This document shows, piece by piece, positions 25,504 through 38,786 of a stretch of DNA of 64,000 bases. Source of the stretch: Tubiluchus corallicola. Its lineage: Eukaryota; Priapulida; Priapulimorpha; Priapulimorphida; Tubiluchidae. Position numbers and translations under genes: made by a program. The notes below the pieces were generated by a model, which was given only the letters and a program-made list of their open reading frames with translations, was not told the DNA's origin and searched no databases. Position 1 is the first letter of the stretch. Each line of letters begins with the position of its first letter. Location of the stretch: positions 1-64,000 of the forward strand of contig JAQGDQ010000113.1 in assembly GCA_030141605.1 (NCBI GenBank). The letters run 5' to 3'.

Positions 25504-26819
25504 TTCTATATATCTACATTTTCATTTGCACTATAAAACACAATCTGTTTGTGAATCCACATAATAGCCACAACCAAAAAATTTAAATCAGTTGGAGAAT
25601 GACATTCTCTCGAAGCGAATAGGAAATCAAACTTAATTACTGCTGTTATGTAAGCGTTAGCTTTACCGGAATTATTAGCTTGTGTTGAAACTATGAGTCA
25701 TTACAGCACAACAGAAAATGCGCATATGAAAAATAGAAGAAACAATAAACGAAAAATGAAGAAGCTGCAGTAATAATACGCTGTTAACTTAAAGGAAAGA
25801 ACAAGTCACTCAGTATGTTGGGTTTATTTTACTATTATCAATTAAACGTAGAAAAATACAACAAAGAAATTTGCAAAAAACTCTCTATAAAGTATAAATT
25901 TAAAATATACTATCTCTGAATAGAAATTTTCAGACGTGGTGGTTGCCGCCATTCATTTAAAAATCATGACGTAACTGGGAGGCTTCGTGGCGTTCCGTTA
26001 GCGCGCGCTGCTTAAACTACTTGAAACTTCTGCAGCTTACCTAATGTTCACGCAAAAATATTTCAAAATTAGTTATCTAATTTTTTGTAAAAACTTGTTA
26101 CACTTTTGATAATGATTGACAGTGCGCTACTTTTCTTTAAGACGAAGGACGTCATTGGAAAAAGAATGGGCGTTCAAAATGGGAGCGGCCCACGCATGAT
26201 GTGATCGCGACTTTAAGGTGAGTTTGCTAATTACACGAGACGCTTATTGCAGTTTTGTTACTAAATTCTTCTATCATTGAAATAAGCCTAGCGTCCTAGA
26301 AGGCTTAGCCTTTCCTTTAAATTTTGATTGTTTATAGTAATATATAAAGTATAAAATTAATACTTTCTAGAGTAAAGGTGTGAATCGATTACGCAACTGA
26401 CGTGCAATTTTACAACGCATAAGACAGACGACAGACAGATCATGAATTCAATTTTGTTTGCTTTTGCTTCTCTTGTAAACGGTTCTATTGTTTTTGTTAT
26501 GATGTGGCTGTTTCGTTTTTCAAAAATAAGTGTGCTAAATTTTAATCGTTATTCAAATTTCAAAGATAAGAATTCACTGCCACCACAGTCACAAACGACC
26601 TTAAAACGGTATACAAATGAGATTGCTGTACAGCTTGCAAAAACATAAACTACATAAAAAATTCACAAAAGTTGTAGTCGTTGCATAAAACTTTAATTCC
26701 TAAAGCAATGACGTCAAAATTCATAAACAGGGCGACTAGATTACTAAGTTATTTTGTTGCTAATCTTAATTGCTATGCAGCTCAATAATAGTAGGGCCTA
26801 TTAGATGCAAACCTAATCC

Positions 26820-27050
<231 letters not shown>

Positions 27051-27396
27051 TAACGTCAGTGTTATGCACTTTTCCAGATTTTGAAGCCTATTTTTAGCAA
27101 ATTTGTTAGATTACGTTGCTTTTATTGTTATTTTGCACACATTTAATAAACTGATTGTAGACCTACAGTGTACGTAGCTCAAGACAAGTTGTTTTTACCA
27201 CAAAATAAAGCCAAAATCATGACAACATAGAATTTTCGTCCAAAATATTTTTTTATTGCAACATCGTAATACAAGTTTTTTTTCCAAAGGCATGTGTTCA
27301 AAAGTCAAAAATACTTTTATACAAATATCACAAGGTCGTCCGCACGGGGATGGAAGAGGTAAACAGAATGAGGTCCCCCGAGACACCTCTATCACA

Positions 27397-27421
27397 GCAA
27401 TTGTGACAACCAAAAAGGCCA
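27397..27421 (-). promoter_or_regulatory. Conserved 3' UTR element of gene D
   Basis: mRNA-sense ggcctttttggttgtcacaa, about 570 bp after the stop. Differs from the gene C copy by one inserted base. AATAAA on the minus strand occurs about 145 bp further on, near 27252. Confidence 0.55.
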
Positions 27422-27989
27422 GCTTTGTTAGTAAAATATTGCTAAAGTAACTAGATACACATTCAGCAGTTCAAAATTTACCAACGAAGTAATCCCATTT
27501 CAACTTTGTGAATGTTAACATTGCTTACTTTGCTGCCAAATTTGCAACTGAAGTTTCTACTTATTTACAATGATAAAAAGACTTGTGCAAGAACTGAGCG
27601 GTTACAAGTGCGCACATGCACACCTTTTCAACGTCGTCAGTTTTGCATATTTCCATTGTCAGAATAAAGAACCACCAGAAATGGCGTAGGTTTTCCCATT
27701 TAATGGAAATTCCGCTCGTAGTCCTGTATCGTTTCCTGGTCAAGAGGCAGTTTAGAATCATACAAACGCTTTTGATTTGAATTTTTCTGAGAAATTAATT
27801 TAAATTTAACAAGTTGCTAGTCTCACTCTTTTTTACATTTGATTATAATTAGAAACATATTAACTTTGCAACACAGTCGTTAATGTTTGATGTGGATGCC
27901 AATCATTTTTAATCGTTGAAATTAATTATTGTGATGTGATGCGAAATTAATGTCGCTTCATCTGAGGTCATTTGGATGACGTCACTGGT

Positions 27990-28204
27990 TTACTCTCCTC
28001 TGTAGATATTGTCAACGTCAGCAAAACCCCATATTGGCTCCTCAATGTCGTAGTTGTACAGAGTTCGTGGTTGTTCATAATTATGACCCTCCCTAGAAAA
28101 TAGTAATAGTCGCATATGTACTGCTGAAGGAAATGTTAGCACTGCACTTTAATAATGCCAGTAGCTGTTAAAGTACATGCAGTATATTTCACCTTAACAA
28201 CGAT

Positions 28205-28283
<79 letters not shown>

Positions 28284-29499
28284 GCAGCAGCAGCAGCAGC
28301 AACAGTGTTGTCATTGTTTACTTAATTCGTATCCACAGTACTTGCAGCTAAAACACCAAAAGAACAGACCAGTAATTTCAGAAGTTATTTCCTAACTCAA
28401 GTAACAACGTATTACATTTGTTCAATAAGAGCAAATAATGAAAGCAGAGGAAATGGTTTAATGTGTATACATACCTGTATCTGTACTCATATCCACGTGT
28501 CTTTGACGCTGTCTCAGAAGCCTCAGCCTGGTCTCTGCTAAACAGACTTCCTGACGCACTGCCCTGTCTGGTGTAAGTCAAACTACTTGATCGTTCACCG
28601 TCTCCTCTTAGGCCACCACTGCTGATTGGTCCATACCGGGTTGTTGTAAAATACTCTGGTACTCCAGTGGCAACTGGGGAAGTGTCTACTCTTCCACCAC
28701 CGCCCTCCAAACGGACATTCTGGGCAAATTGGACAGCAGCGCCACCAGTACGACGTGGTTGAAACCCAAAGGGTTCAGTGCCAGTTGACACTGTCTGTAC
28801 TCGTCGGGTCTCAAAGCCAGATGTACCACCACGACCGCCGGTCGAGAATGTCTGAAAATCAGCCCCTCCACCAGTTCCTGATGTTGAAGTCCTTCCTCCT
28901 CTAAATGAAAACGTCTGCTGGCCTGTACCTCCTACTCCGCCATCAAAGCCACCGTCAACGCCGCCTGAAATGGAGCCACCTCTTCTTTCAGAGAATGTAA
29001 AGGAAGAAGATTGTCCTTGTCCAGTTCCACTTTGGCCGTCCTGGAAGGCTCCAAAGTCACCACCACCTCTGCCACCGCCAATGGTTTGGCTGCTTCGAGA
29101 CTGCTGAAATGAAAACTGTCCACCTCCTACACCGTCTCCTGCTTCACCGGTAATTTGGAAGCCACCGTCTGCACCAGCTCTTCCTCCACGGGAGAAACTT
29201 CTCCTTTCGCTGAAGGATGCGCTCCCAGAGGTACCACCACCAGCACCACCTCTAATTGCATTTATATCAAAAGTTGGTCTTCTATCGACAAATACCTTCA
29301 GATCTTCAATAGGTTGAGTTTGAAGTCCTCCGACTCTAACACCAGCTCTCACTCCCTGCAGGTCACAGTTTGGACAGTCTCCAGTTCCACCAGTAATTGT
29401 TTGACATTCGCCGTTTTGGCATTCGGTGCTTGAAAACGTTTGCCGTAGTTCTTGCGCTAAAGCACCAACGGCCAGGAGAACCACAAGTAACAGTTTCAT
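27990..29499 (-). CDS. Gene D: secreted Gly-rich protein with conserved C-terminal module
   Basis: Exons 28475-29499 (ATG at 29497-29499) and 27990-28092, joined in phase 2; 375 aa. Unrecognised family; closest relative is gene C. Signal peptide MKLLLVVLLAVGALA, then a short segment with four Cys (spacing CX4CX10CX2C) absent from C. Gly-rich middle with FSERRSF, FSERRGG, FETRRVQ and FGFQPRR motifs. The 60-residue block runs from YFTTTRYGP (283) to RGYEYRYR (342), and the last exon encodes YEQPRTLYNYDIEEPIWG plus an Asp/Tyr tail. The intron holds a CAA/CAG microsatellite. A leader intron ends at 29506, just before the ATG; the leader exon and TATA lie at 30154-30244. Inferred extracellular matrix-like or adhesive protein. 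Confidence 0.88.
28206..28305. repeat. (CAA)n-(CAG)n microsatellite in intron of gene D
   Basis: About 26 CAA units followed by six CAG units, between the two coding exons. Confidence 0.97.
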
Positions 29500-29635
29500 T
29501 TTGTACTAAAAACAAAACAAAATCTACATGTAATTAATTATTATGATCGTAATGTCAAGATTATTGTTAATGATGGTACAAACTCACAATCAATTAAAAG
29601 TTGATATCAAAATTGAAAGGCATCAAACTTGGAAA

Positions 29636-29745
29636 AGTTGGGTACAACTCGGATTTGAATCTTGGACCGTCTACTTACGAGGCAGACGCCTTAGTTCTCT
29701 CAGCTACTGTATCTCCCAGTGATCAAGGCGATGGTCTGGTCAACT
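29636..29745 (-). mobile_element. tRNA-derived SINE-like sequence in leader intron of gene D
   Basis: Minus strand shows gtagctgagagaactaagg (A-box-like), cctcgtaag, and the B box gattcaaatcc. It aligns over its length with the copy at 11180-11272. Confidence 0.55.
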
Positions 29746-30237
29746 TTAACTAGAGTGTCTTTACTATACGCTGATGCTATAGAGATCTATGGGTCTAAAG
29801 TTTTCACCCAAATTTTTAAATTTTTAATGATATATTAATCTCAATTCGCAATGTTAACTAAATTAAAATTAAATTAAATTTTCTTTGTCTTAGTTGGCGC
29901 TGATTTGACGTAGGCTAAGTTTTTTGAGATCCTTTGCACTCCTTTGCCACCAGTTTATTAGGACACCCAAAACAAAATTATAATTTTGACGCTTTTGGTG
30001 GTAATGCAAGTTTTATTGCATCTTTTTCCTAAAAAATATCTTAAAATATTTGCTTTTGGCGAAGAAATAAATATAAGATGACCTTATGAAAACAATTGGA
30101 ATAACTTAATATGGAAAGGTCTCTAAGAATTTATTTATAATAAAAATTCTCACCTGTTTACTGGACAGAGGGATAGAACACAGGCAACTAGACACGGCTC
30201 CACCTGAGATGAACCACCCCTCTTTGCATGCCTCTTC

Positions 30238-30244
30238 TTTTATA
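30238..30244 (-). promoter_or_regulatory. TATA box of gene D (TATAAAA)
   Basis: TATAAAA on the minus strand, followed about 85 bp on by a donor (cag/gtgaga, exon end 30154). That gives a leader exon of about 55-60 nt if transcription starts about 30 bp downstream. The leader splices to 29505. Confidence 0.75.
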
Positions 30245-31435
30245 CCTCACGGAGCGTGATCGTGACCTAATTTTCACCACCTACTCCCACTTTTCCATTT
30301 TTTGTTGAAAAGATTTTTCTGGCGCCTGGCTAACAGCCGATGCGTGTACCATCTACGGCGCATGCGTGAAAATTACCAACTTTTCAACATGCTTTTTGGT
30401 AATCAAAAATTAGTTCGCACGAATTGCGAAATAATAGTCACTGAATAAATAATTTCTATTTTATGAAATAATCTAATAAATTTACTCGCAAATACGGTGT
30501 TTTGAAACGTAAAATTGCCATTGAATCTTCCAAAAATGTTGTCAATTTCAATATCGCAAGTTCGCAAATAGAGAATTGTATGTTAGTAACGAGAAGCATG
30601 AAAGGGTAAGCACACTTTCGAAAGCTAGCTAGGTCTAATAGGGTGCGGTTTTAATAGGATTTTAATTTTATGAAGGAGCAGTAATACAATTATTGTCGAA
30701 CAGTAGATTAAAAGTAACTCGATGTTTTCAAAGTTAACACGCGAGGCAGGTAGTTCATGTTAAGAATGGCCTGTTCGACTGCTAATGCATTCAAGGTTTT
30801 CCATATCGACCTGCGCACAAAGGGCGTTTCAAGTAAGGTGCAGTAGTTACGTCGCGATTTTTGAAATTTGAGATGTCGTAGAAGAATGAAACTATAACTT
30901 GAAATATGTTAGGTTTATTGAATGTTAGTTAGGATTCGGAAAATTTACCATTTAACTGTGGAATTATTGTTTGGTTAATTGCTTACAATGTCTGTTCAAC
31001 TATATTATAATTTATTGTTCGCTTAAACACACATTGGTTAGCTAATGTTACACTCCGCATCAACTCACGAAACAAACAATCATTCTTCAGATTATACTTT
31101 GTGCAAATATTTTCACTGTCAGGTAGTTTTACTCTGTGTCTGTGCGCTTAAAAAATATTGGACTGAATTCGACTTAGCTCGGGAGTTTGTGGGTCGATTA
31201 TCGATCCTGTATAGTTACTTAACTAATGAAATTTTCTAACTACAAATGTTGCCTTGATCAGTAATGATTTGTTTATGAAATAGCTGCATATACTTCTCGC
31301 AGCGTGTCATACACAAAATTTAACACTAGAATGACACTATAACCAGCTTTATTATCAGCACTTGTAGCAGAAAAGGGGGAACAAGATACACAAAAAACTA
31401 ACTTAAATAACAGTACTCGTATATTAGGCCGAAAA
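30245..31435. other. Intergenic, no gene seen
   Basis: AT-rich with a somewhat GC-richer patch at 30320-30380. No exon or recognisable repeat. Confidence 0.4.
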
Positions 31436-31439
31436 TAAT

Positions 31440-32165
31440 AATAATAATAAGTTTAATAATAATCAATTTATTTATCATTATTACAACCAAAAGGTTGAAT
31501 TACAGTACAGGATAAACATACAAAGTATAATTCTTTTTAAAAGAATAAGCAAGATAGAACATACAGCGATAAGCATTATTATACTATTACAAGATATATG
31601 AACGAAATAAGTCAAAACTCAAGTTTGGAAATTAAATAAGCCATATGAAATAAAACTGTTATTGAATCTCTCTGTTCTGCATCTAGGTACTTGAGACGGT
31701 GGCGAGTTCTATATCTATGAGTACAGGCATCTGGCAGTAAAGTGTGGATGTTACTATTAGTATTCTTAATTGATAAGAAGAACTTTTTGCAAGAATTTCG
31801 CGACGGTTAAGTAATTTCGCGACGATTGAAGATTAACAAAAAGGAGAGCATTTGCATAGTTTACACTTGGAAAAATGATTTTCAGTGAGCGTGTTTGAAC
31901 AGTTTCTAACACATCAAAAAGATTTTGGGAGAGAGATGAGTGCCATACCTGACAAGCGTATTCAACAACTAGCCTAATCACGGTGCAGTACATATCATTA
32001 GGAGATGTCACAGCTCTTTTCATTAGTCGCAAAAGATAAATTCTTTTACTCGGTTTTGCGTAAATTGAATGGGCATGGGTGCTCCGTGCTAAATCTTTAG
32101 CTATTTGTACACCTAAAAGTTTAACCGAATCATCTCTTTTTACATTAAAATTAGAGACGATTTAC
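31440..32165 (-). mobile_element. LINE 3' fragment (C-terminal end of reverse transcriptase ORF)
   Basis: Minus-strand translation gives RDDSVKLLGVQI, then YLLRLMKRA, then LVVEYACQVWHSSLSQ, FDVLETVQTRSLKIIFP and a trailing RNYLTVAKFLQK. This is the standard order of the region after the RT domain in CR1/L2-type non-LTR elements. The catalytic RT part is absent, so it is 5' truncated and dead. Confidence 0.8.
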
Positions 32166-32169
32166 CTTC

Positions 32170-34619
32170 AAAATCCAGGCTTGACCTCTATACGTTTTTA
32201 TACTGACATTCCAGGTCAGCTGGCTTCTCACACCACGTGTAGGTCTACCAAACAAGACGTCTCCCCACAAAGAAGTGATGAGTCGCTGCTAATGTGGAAG
32301 TAGGGAGTGCAAGAGGCCCTATGCCAGCAGGTGTCTCCGTAACAATGTTACTCTTCATACAGTAGCGCTTTTGTCCGTATGTCTTATGCCTTTTTGACCA
32401 GATCATTCCAGAAATTTTGATGCAGAGTGGCCAGTGCCCAGTGTATGACCGATGTGTCAAAGTCTGCATGAATTCCTGCACTTTTTCGTGCTATATGACT
32501 TAGAATTGGAAGTTTTCTGATTATATTTGTGCATTACAGATTGATAAACTAAGTAAGCTACAGCTTACAGGGCCTCGCAGCCCTAAAAATGTTCCGTTTT
32601 TGGTTTTTAAAAGTTAAAAAAGTCTGAGTGTGTTGACAGATGAAATAAGAGAAACAGTTTTATAGTCCTGAAACTTTTAAAATGAAAGATCAGAAATCCG
32701 TAAAGACAGTTTACCAAGATTTAATGCCTATACAGAGGGCGCTACTGTGCTTCTGTATGACTTGGCAACTAATATTGTTTAATTCACAAAAGCACAGCTA
32801 ACTTGTGTACAGTAAACTTGGCATTTAATTAACTCGCGCGCTGGTGTTTTGCATGAGTAACCTATATAAGATCAGCAAACCATACAAAGATAAGGTTAGT
32901 ACTTGTAAATACTTTATAACATTATTCAAAGTTATACTTAAGATTATTCACACGAGCGAATGCTGATGCTTACACGCAAAGTAACCTTGTGGAAAGCGCA
33001 AGCTATTTCTTTTCTTTGAAACGAGAGATATCTATCATTGTAATGAATTTATTATGAGTTCGTTAAGTGGATTTAGCCACAATTAACATGCTACAGCCTT
33101 TTTACTTTTTTGCCAAACTCTTGGTATATATTGAATTTTGCCCGGGGCACCAGTTGCCGCTAAATAGATGTATATGGTTGCAAATCAGTATTATGCGATG
33201 TAACATTAAAGGCATTATATGTAGTTTCACACTTTGTTTAGTTTTGAAAGTTATTAGGGGTTCTTTTCATATTAAATACTGAAAAGTAGTGACCCAAACG
33301 AGCGCAGAACTATTAAATTTTTGTAACCGAAATTAACGAAATGTGTAAAATAATACAATAATACAAAGGTCCCTTAATGCCTTGATCACAATTTAATAAT
33401 CACGAGCCCGAAACAACGTTACTTACACGACACGTAGATCTATTTATTTCGTACATGCTATTTATTTCAAAACATACAGGAGTAACAATCGTATTAATTT
33501 TTTTCTTTTTTTACTTAAACTCAAAAATTTTTGCCAGGGGAAGTGGCCTTCAGTTTTATAGGACAATTCGTTTTAATTGCTTTAATTTTCGTTCCGCCTA
33601 ATTTTATTTTATTGCATTTATTTTGATTTTATTTTTATTTTGTTGTTGTGAACTGTACTGTAATCATTTGCCATAAATAGTTAAATATTACTGAAGCATA
33701 ATTCAGTTAATAATAATAAAACAAAATTGAAATAAAATTGCGAAAAGTTGGTGCACAATGTCCAGGTTGCTGATGTGCCAGTTTTGATATTTCATTGCTT
33801 TTGGTAATGAGCAACGTTGTTCTTAATGATTACATTAAGTTTTGTATGTACACAAGGCTTAGACGTCAAATACCAGCAATCAGAATTCAAGCAGTTTTAT
33901 AGTAAAACGCTCATGCGTGAAAATTGATGACGATGAGAATTGGCGACTGCTATTCTCTATTATTATTTTTCCTTGCAAAAACTTTTCGACCCGAAAGTCT
34001 CTCTCTTTGTGCTTAATAATTACAAAATACCTTTTTACTCACGGATCAGCGTGCACAAAAGCTTAACCTTGGATTAGTGCAGCCGGGCCGCTAACCAACC
34101 GCATGTTGCCTGTTGAATAACGGGAAACGCCCTTTTTCATTTTACCTGTTCAGGTGAGAATTTTAGGGAAAGGTCAGTAAAGATCATAAGCGCACTTGTG
34201 TGAAAAATGATCTTTTTTAAACGAAAAATGTCATTACTAGGGGTTTAAGCCACTTCAAATTTAAAAACATAAAATGTCAACAGCAGGTTTAAATTAGGTT
34301 TAAAAAATGAATATGTCCTCTCCTTTTTTCCAGTCCTGAATCAGCCTCTGTTTAAGCTCGGCAAGGTCAAGTCAACTGAGCCATGAAAGGAAAAAAGAAA
34401 AGAAGAAAAGGAAAAAACATCTAGAGTGGGAGTAAAAAGCAACACAAGTTACAGTGTCCTCCGCCGTTATAATGTTAAGTACACAGGTACCGGAATGTAT
34501 TTATAACTAAACAGCCCCGGTCCGATGTTTTTTTTTAGAAAACTTTGTGCCAGGTCTGCCAAAGGTACGGTTAGTGCCTATATTCAAAGAATACTAAGCG
34601 TACTATTTACTTTCCCACC
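32170..34619. other. Intergenic, one candidate plus-strand promoter
   Basis: No gene recognised. TATATAAG at 32863-32870 with a donor-like aag/gttagt at 32894-32900 resembles the TATA-leader layout of the minus-strand genes, but no downstream coding exon was found on plus. Confidence 0.35.
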
Positions 34620-35187
34620 TCAGATGAGCCCTAAAACTTTACACTTGAGCTTTACAACGTCATCAGATGAGCCCTAAAATTTTACACTTGAGCTTTACAA
34701 AGTCATCAGATGAGCCCTAAAACTTTACACTTGAGCTTTACAACGTCATCAGATGAGCCCTAAAACTTTACACTTGAGCTTTACAACGTCATCAGATGAG
34801 CCCTAAAATTTTACACTTGAGCTTTACAACGTCATCAGATGAGCCCTAAAATTTTACACTTGAGCTTTACAACGTCATCAGATGAGCCCTAAAACTTTAC
34901 ACTTGAGCTTTACAACGTCATCAGATGAGCCCTAAAATTTTACACTTGAGCTTTACAAAGTCATCAGATGAGCCCTAAAACTTTACACTTGAGCTTTACA
35001 ACGTCATCAGATGAGCTCTAAAAATTTACACTTGAGCTTTACAATGTCATCAGATGAGCCCTAAAACGTTACACTTGAGCTTAACAACGTCATCAGATGA
35101 GCCCTAAAACTTTACACTTGAGCTTTACAACGTCATCAGATGAGCCCTAAAACTTTACAGTTGAGCTTTACAACGTCATCAGATGAG
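34620..35187. repeat. 43-bp satellite, 13 tandem units
   Basis: Each unit contains tcagatgagccctaaaa, then ttacacttgagctttaca and acgtca. Variants: ctttac or attttac, and cgtcat or agtcat. Units 1-3 and 7-9 carry the same order of variants, suggesting duplication of a multi-unit block. Units 10 and 11 are the most divergent. Confidence 0.97.
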
Positions 35188-36110
35188 TTCCACGCGCGTG
35201 AGAAGTTACTTTTTGATTTCCAAAGTCCAGTTTAACGTCCAATGAGAGAAAAGTCCATCCACATGGCTGGCTTTTTGGCTTTTAACATGCATTAACGAAA
35301 CTGTTATATAGACGATTATTGATCTTATTGAAGGAATTATCATTACAATGGGGTTATTAAAATCTATGCATATATAAAGGTCGACCTCCACCGATAAAGT
35401 GGTTTATGGTGTCTAGTTTTGAGATGCGAAAAAAAGTCTAGTTTCATTCAGCCTAAAAGTTTTTTGTATGTGCCTTTAAAATGACTTTGTGTCAAAACTC
35501 TCTTTTTGTCTAAACTGTTATGTTTTTGAAATAATTTCTGCCATAAAGCATTTTCTGCAAATGTTTTTGAGAAAGATGACTCACTTCTAGATTTGAACTC
35601 TGATGCTGCAAAGTTACATATATACCAAATATGCCCAGGCCTAGCAGACATGGAGTATTTGGAATTTCGATGTCATGAATGCGCACTAACCACAAGGCAT
35701 ATTACGTGATAAAACTTGAAACCACTTAAAACACAGATTTTGTGTTTAATCATCTTGATGTTATTTTGATGTTACTAATGTCTGAAAGGAAATGGCCTCT
35801 CTCCGAGGTTGTAATTATTTATGAAATCTTCGTAGCTTATAGTAACCTCCTATATTGACCTTCAAGTACTAGGCAAGCTGAAATGAAAATCAGATAATTT
35901 CTTTATGTAAACTTGTTTACCTTTAACGCATTAATGATTGCCATCTTGTTTTGTACAGCTTTTATAGACAGGTTGTTTAGATATCTAATCAACAGGTATA
36001 CAATAGCACTTGAACATCATTATTATGTAATTCTGAAGTACTCGAGTTCAAATTTACGAAGAGTTTTCTCTTTTGTAAAACGTGTACTGGAGATAGATAC
36101 AAAACATAGT
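35188..36110. other. Intergenic, no gene seen
   Basis: A weak tRNA B-box-like gttcaaatct on minus near 35595 may mark another SINE relic. Otherwise nothing supported. Confidence 0.35.
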
Positions 36111-36240
36111 CTTGTAAATTGAATAAAACTTATTTACACACACTTAGATTTAATTGGGGTATGTAGTAACGAACTGCTACTTTATAATATGCAAGCGAAG
36201 TACAATAAAAAGACTATGTAAAACACAAATAGAATTAGTC

Positions 36241-36262
36241 AGCAGTGACAAAGAAAAAGGTA
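36241..36262 (-). promoter_or_regulatory. Decayed copy of the 3' UTR element, downstream of pseudogene H
   Basis: Plus-strand cagtgacaaagaaaaaggta is a diverged copy of the element. It is flanked by sequence shared with the E downstream region (gattgtttatgcaact against gattatttatgcaact). Confidence 0.4.
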
Positions 36263-37025
36263 TAGTGATTTTAATTAATGATTGTTTATGCAACTTTACA
36301 AAACATTCACAACTATCAACAAAATAAATAATTACAATCGTGGTCACACATTGCCATTCTATAACGTGTGATAACGTTGTTGTTCATCTAACTGTTGACT
36401 ATGAAAAGCAAAGCCTTCAAATGGTCAACGAACTCTTCTGCTTATTATGTGAGAAATTAGTTCATAATTTCCGGAAATCTGATAATATTAGTGCTTTTAT
36501 AAATTTGGTTTGCACCAAGGTCACCTTAACTTTTGCAATAATGGGCAGTATGATTGTACTTCAATGTTTAGTTATTTGCCCCATTAAATGCTGGGGATAG
36601 TGTCCTAGAAACACGTATTAATGCCCACCTCCTCTTTCTAATCATGCATGATTTATTTTAAATTTGATTGAGTAATGGACTGATCATTTTGGTTTAAAGT
36701 ATATACAGATATTTTTCAATGCTAGCTGTTTATATCATTTCGTATAACTATGTCAACATTCGATTTCAAATCAAGTACCAGTCTTTATTTAGTATTCAAA
36801 ACTAACATTCAAGCCTTGTAAACATTCGTGAGCAATTCATAAAAAATTCTTTCATAACTTTCTCTATTTAACTTTCCATGGTGAAAATTTTTATTACAAA
36901 CAGTCTTTATTACAAAATATTATAACAGTAATTTTCTTCTTTTTTATTCTAAGGATTTTTAATCTTTACCACTAAACAAGTTCGATTGCATCTCTGGTAA
37001 ATGGAAGAACTGGTACGGCATGCAC

Positions 37026-37975
37026 TTACTTCTTCCTTACCCTGACACACCAGATTTGTTCTTCGTGATCGTAATCAAAACGTTCCCTTAAGTGGCGTTT
37101 CCGTAGTATCCGGATGTAGTATCCGGAATACTTATGCGTTTATTGTTTGCAACGCACCCGTCTATCAGACCTGCGTTATGCGTTATTTTTCTGCAGCTAT
37201 TTCCAATTGATTTTTATTCCGCAGGTGGATAACGCGTACGCATTCCGGATGCTATGTAAACGCCACTTTATTTATTCATAATCACGTTCAATGTTGGAAA
37301 AATAATGGCATAATTAGTTAAACAATAATATAGAAACTGAAAGAAAACATACTTATCATTTAAACTGATTACTGATTTTCCAATTTAATAACTGAAATTA
37401 ATTAATCTGCCTCTGCGCTGATTTTAAGTTCTAGAACAGTTATCATGCAAAAATAAATTGCATGATGCTGCCACCTTGTGCTAAGAAATGAAAATAATAA
37501 AAAGACTGTCATTTTCTTATCTCAAAACAGAAAAAGAGACTGATATTGCATCTAATTTTACTAAGACCATTACTTATAAATTGTAATTTAAATGCTTGTT
37601 TGTTTGCTTGCTCGTTCATTCGTTTCTTTGTTCATTCATTCTCCCATTCATTTATTAGCTCACACTGCTTGGCTTTGTCACTCTTTTCATACGTTTGTTC
37701 ACTCATTAATCCCATTCCCAACATTAACTTATTCATTAAACAGTTGAAGTTAAAGTAATCTAGCTAACTGGCCAGCTGTTTGTTACCACATGGATCAGCT
37801 TTTATGGTTGTTGGATAGCCATTAATTGATTGGTTCAACAGTGGAGGAACTACAAAATGGTTTGTTAATAATGCGTTTATTTTCCTGTAATCATATTAAC
37901 AGCCATGCGTTTTAGTAGCATCTTCTCTAGCTTCGACCCGGTCCGCCCTGAAAAGCGAGCCGGTAAATAAGTGAA
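37026..37975 (-). pseudogene. Gene H: decayed copy of the 3' half of gene E
   Basis: Two relic exons. About 37887-37975 matches the end of exon 2 of E (SLF, VEAREDATKTHG), but has an in-frame TAA where RGYEY should be, and its donor GT is changed to GA. At 37026-37290 the last exon keeps RFDYDHEEQIW and VRVR, but IWG has become IWC, a stop follows, the acceptor AG is changed to AA, and a MITE (37091-37267) splits the DYE/QPRE region. Intron and downstream sequence also align with E, so this is a segmental duplication of about 1.9 kb that has decayed. No exon 1 was found. Confidence 0.85.
37091..37267. mobile_element. MITE with inverted ends and TTA duplication (PIF/Harbinger-like)
   Basis: Ends agtggcgtttcc and, inverted, agtggcgttta, with a subterminal atccgga on both sides. 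The element is flanked by TTA at 37088-37090 and 37268-37270. A three-base TWA target duplication and this size fit non-autonomous PIF/Harbinger elements. Inserted in the last exon of pseudogene H. Confidence 0.8.
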
Positions 37976-37999
37976 CCTTAGAAAAACATTAGAAAAAAA

Positions 38000-38719
38000 G
38001 ATGAAGAGGGAGAGTCATTAGATGAGAGCAACAGGAAAAGTTGGGGCGATAACGACAGTAATAGCAGCAGCGACGGCTACAACAGAGCAACAACAAGATG
38101 AAACTAAATGAGCTTAAATGTTTATAGTCAATTTTCCTTAATATTCTGAACGCATTATGTGTGTGTCACCAGTTATTTATATATTACGAAATTCTGATGA
38201 TACGTTTACAGTGAATAGTGAAAAGTGATATTTCATTGCACAGATTGATAAGTTCTAGAATGCTTGAGCGATTGGCGTTTTCATGCCTCCATTTTGAGAA
38301 CAGAAGGTTATGCAAGCAGCTACATTCATGAGTCTGTTTTGTCTGTGAATACGAGACAGTACTAATTGAAACCTTTTCGCGAGATCCGTTAGAGCATCTG
38401 TTGCGTTACTTTTGTTAACTTTCTAACTTGGGGAAGTCAGAAGATCACTACGAAAGTCGACGACAGTGGTAATAACGAACTCGACACGACAACGACAATG
38501 AAAATGACAACGATGATAGTGACAAATATTAATGATAACAACAACTTTGACTACGATTTGCTGGCCGTTACCGCAGGAAATGGTTTCATAAAATTTCACT
38601 TGGGGCAGCCATAATCATAATAGAGTTTTTAATAAACAGTCATTCGATTTACCGTGATGTAATGAAATGTTGATCATCATCATAGATAGACATAATCATC
38701 ACAATCATCATCGTCATCG

Positions 38720-38786
<67 letters not shown>

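Noticed and set aside
25309-25586. Ile-His-Pro-Ser repeat protein
   Set aside because: Translation of the ATCC microsatellite.
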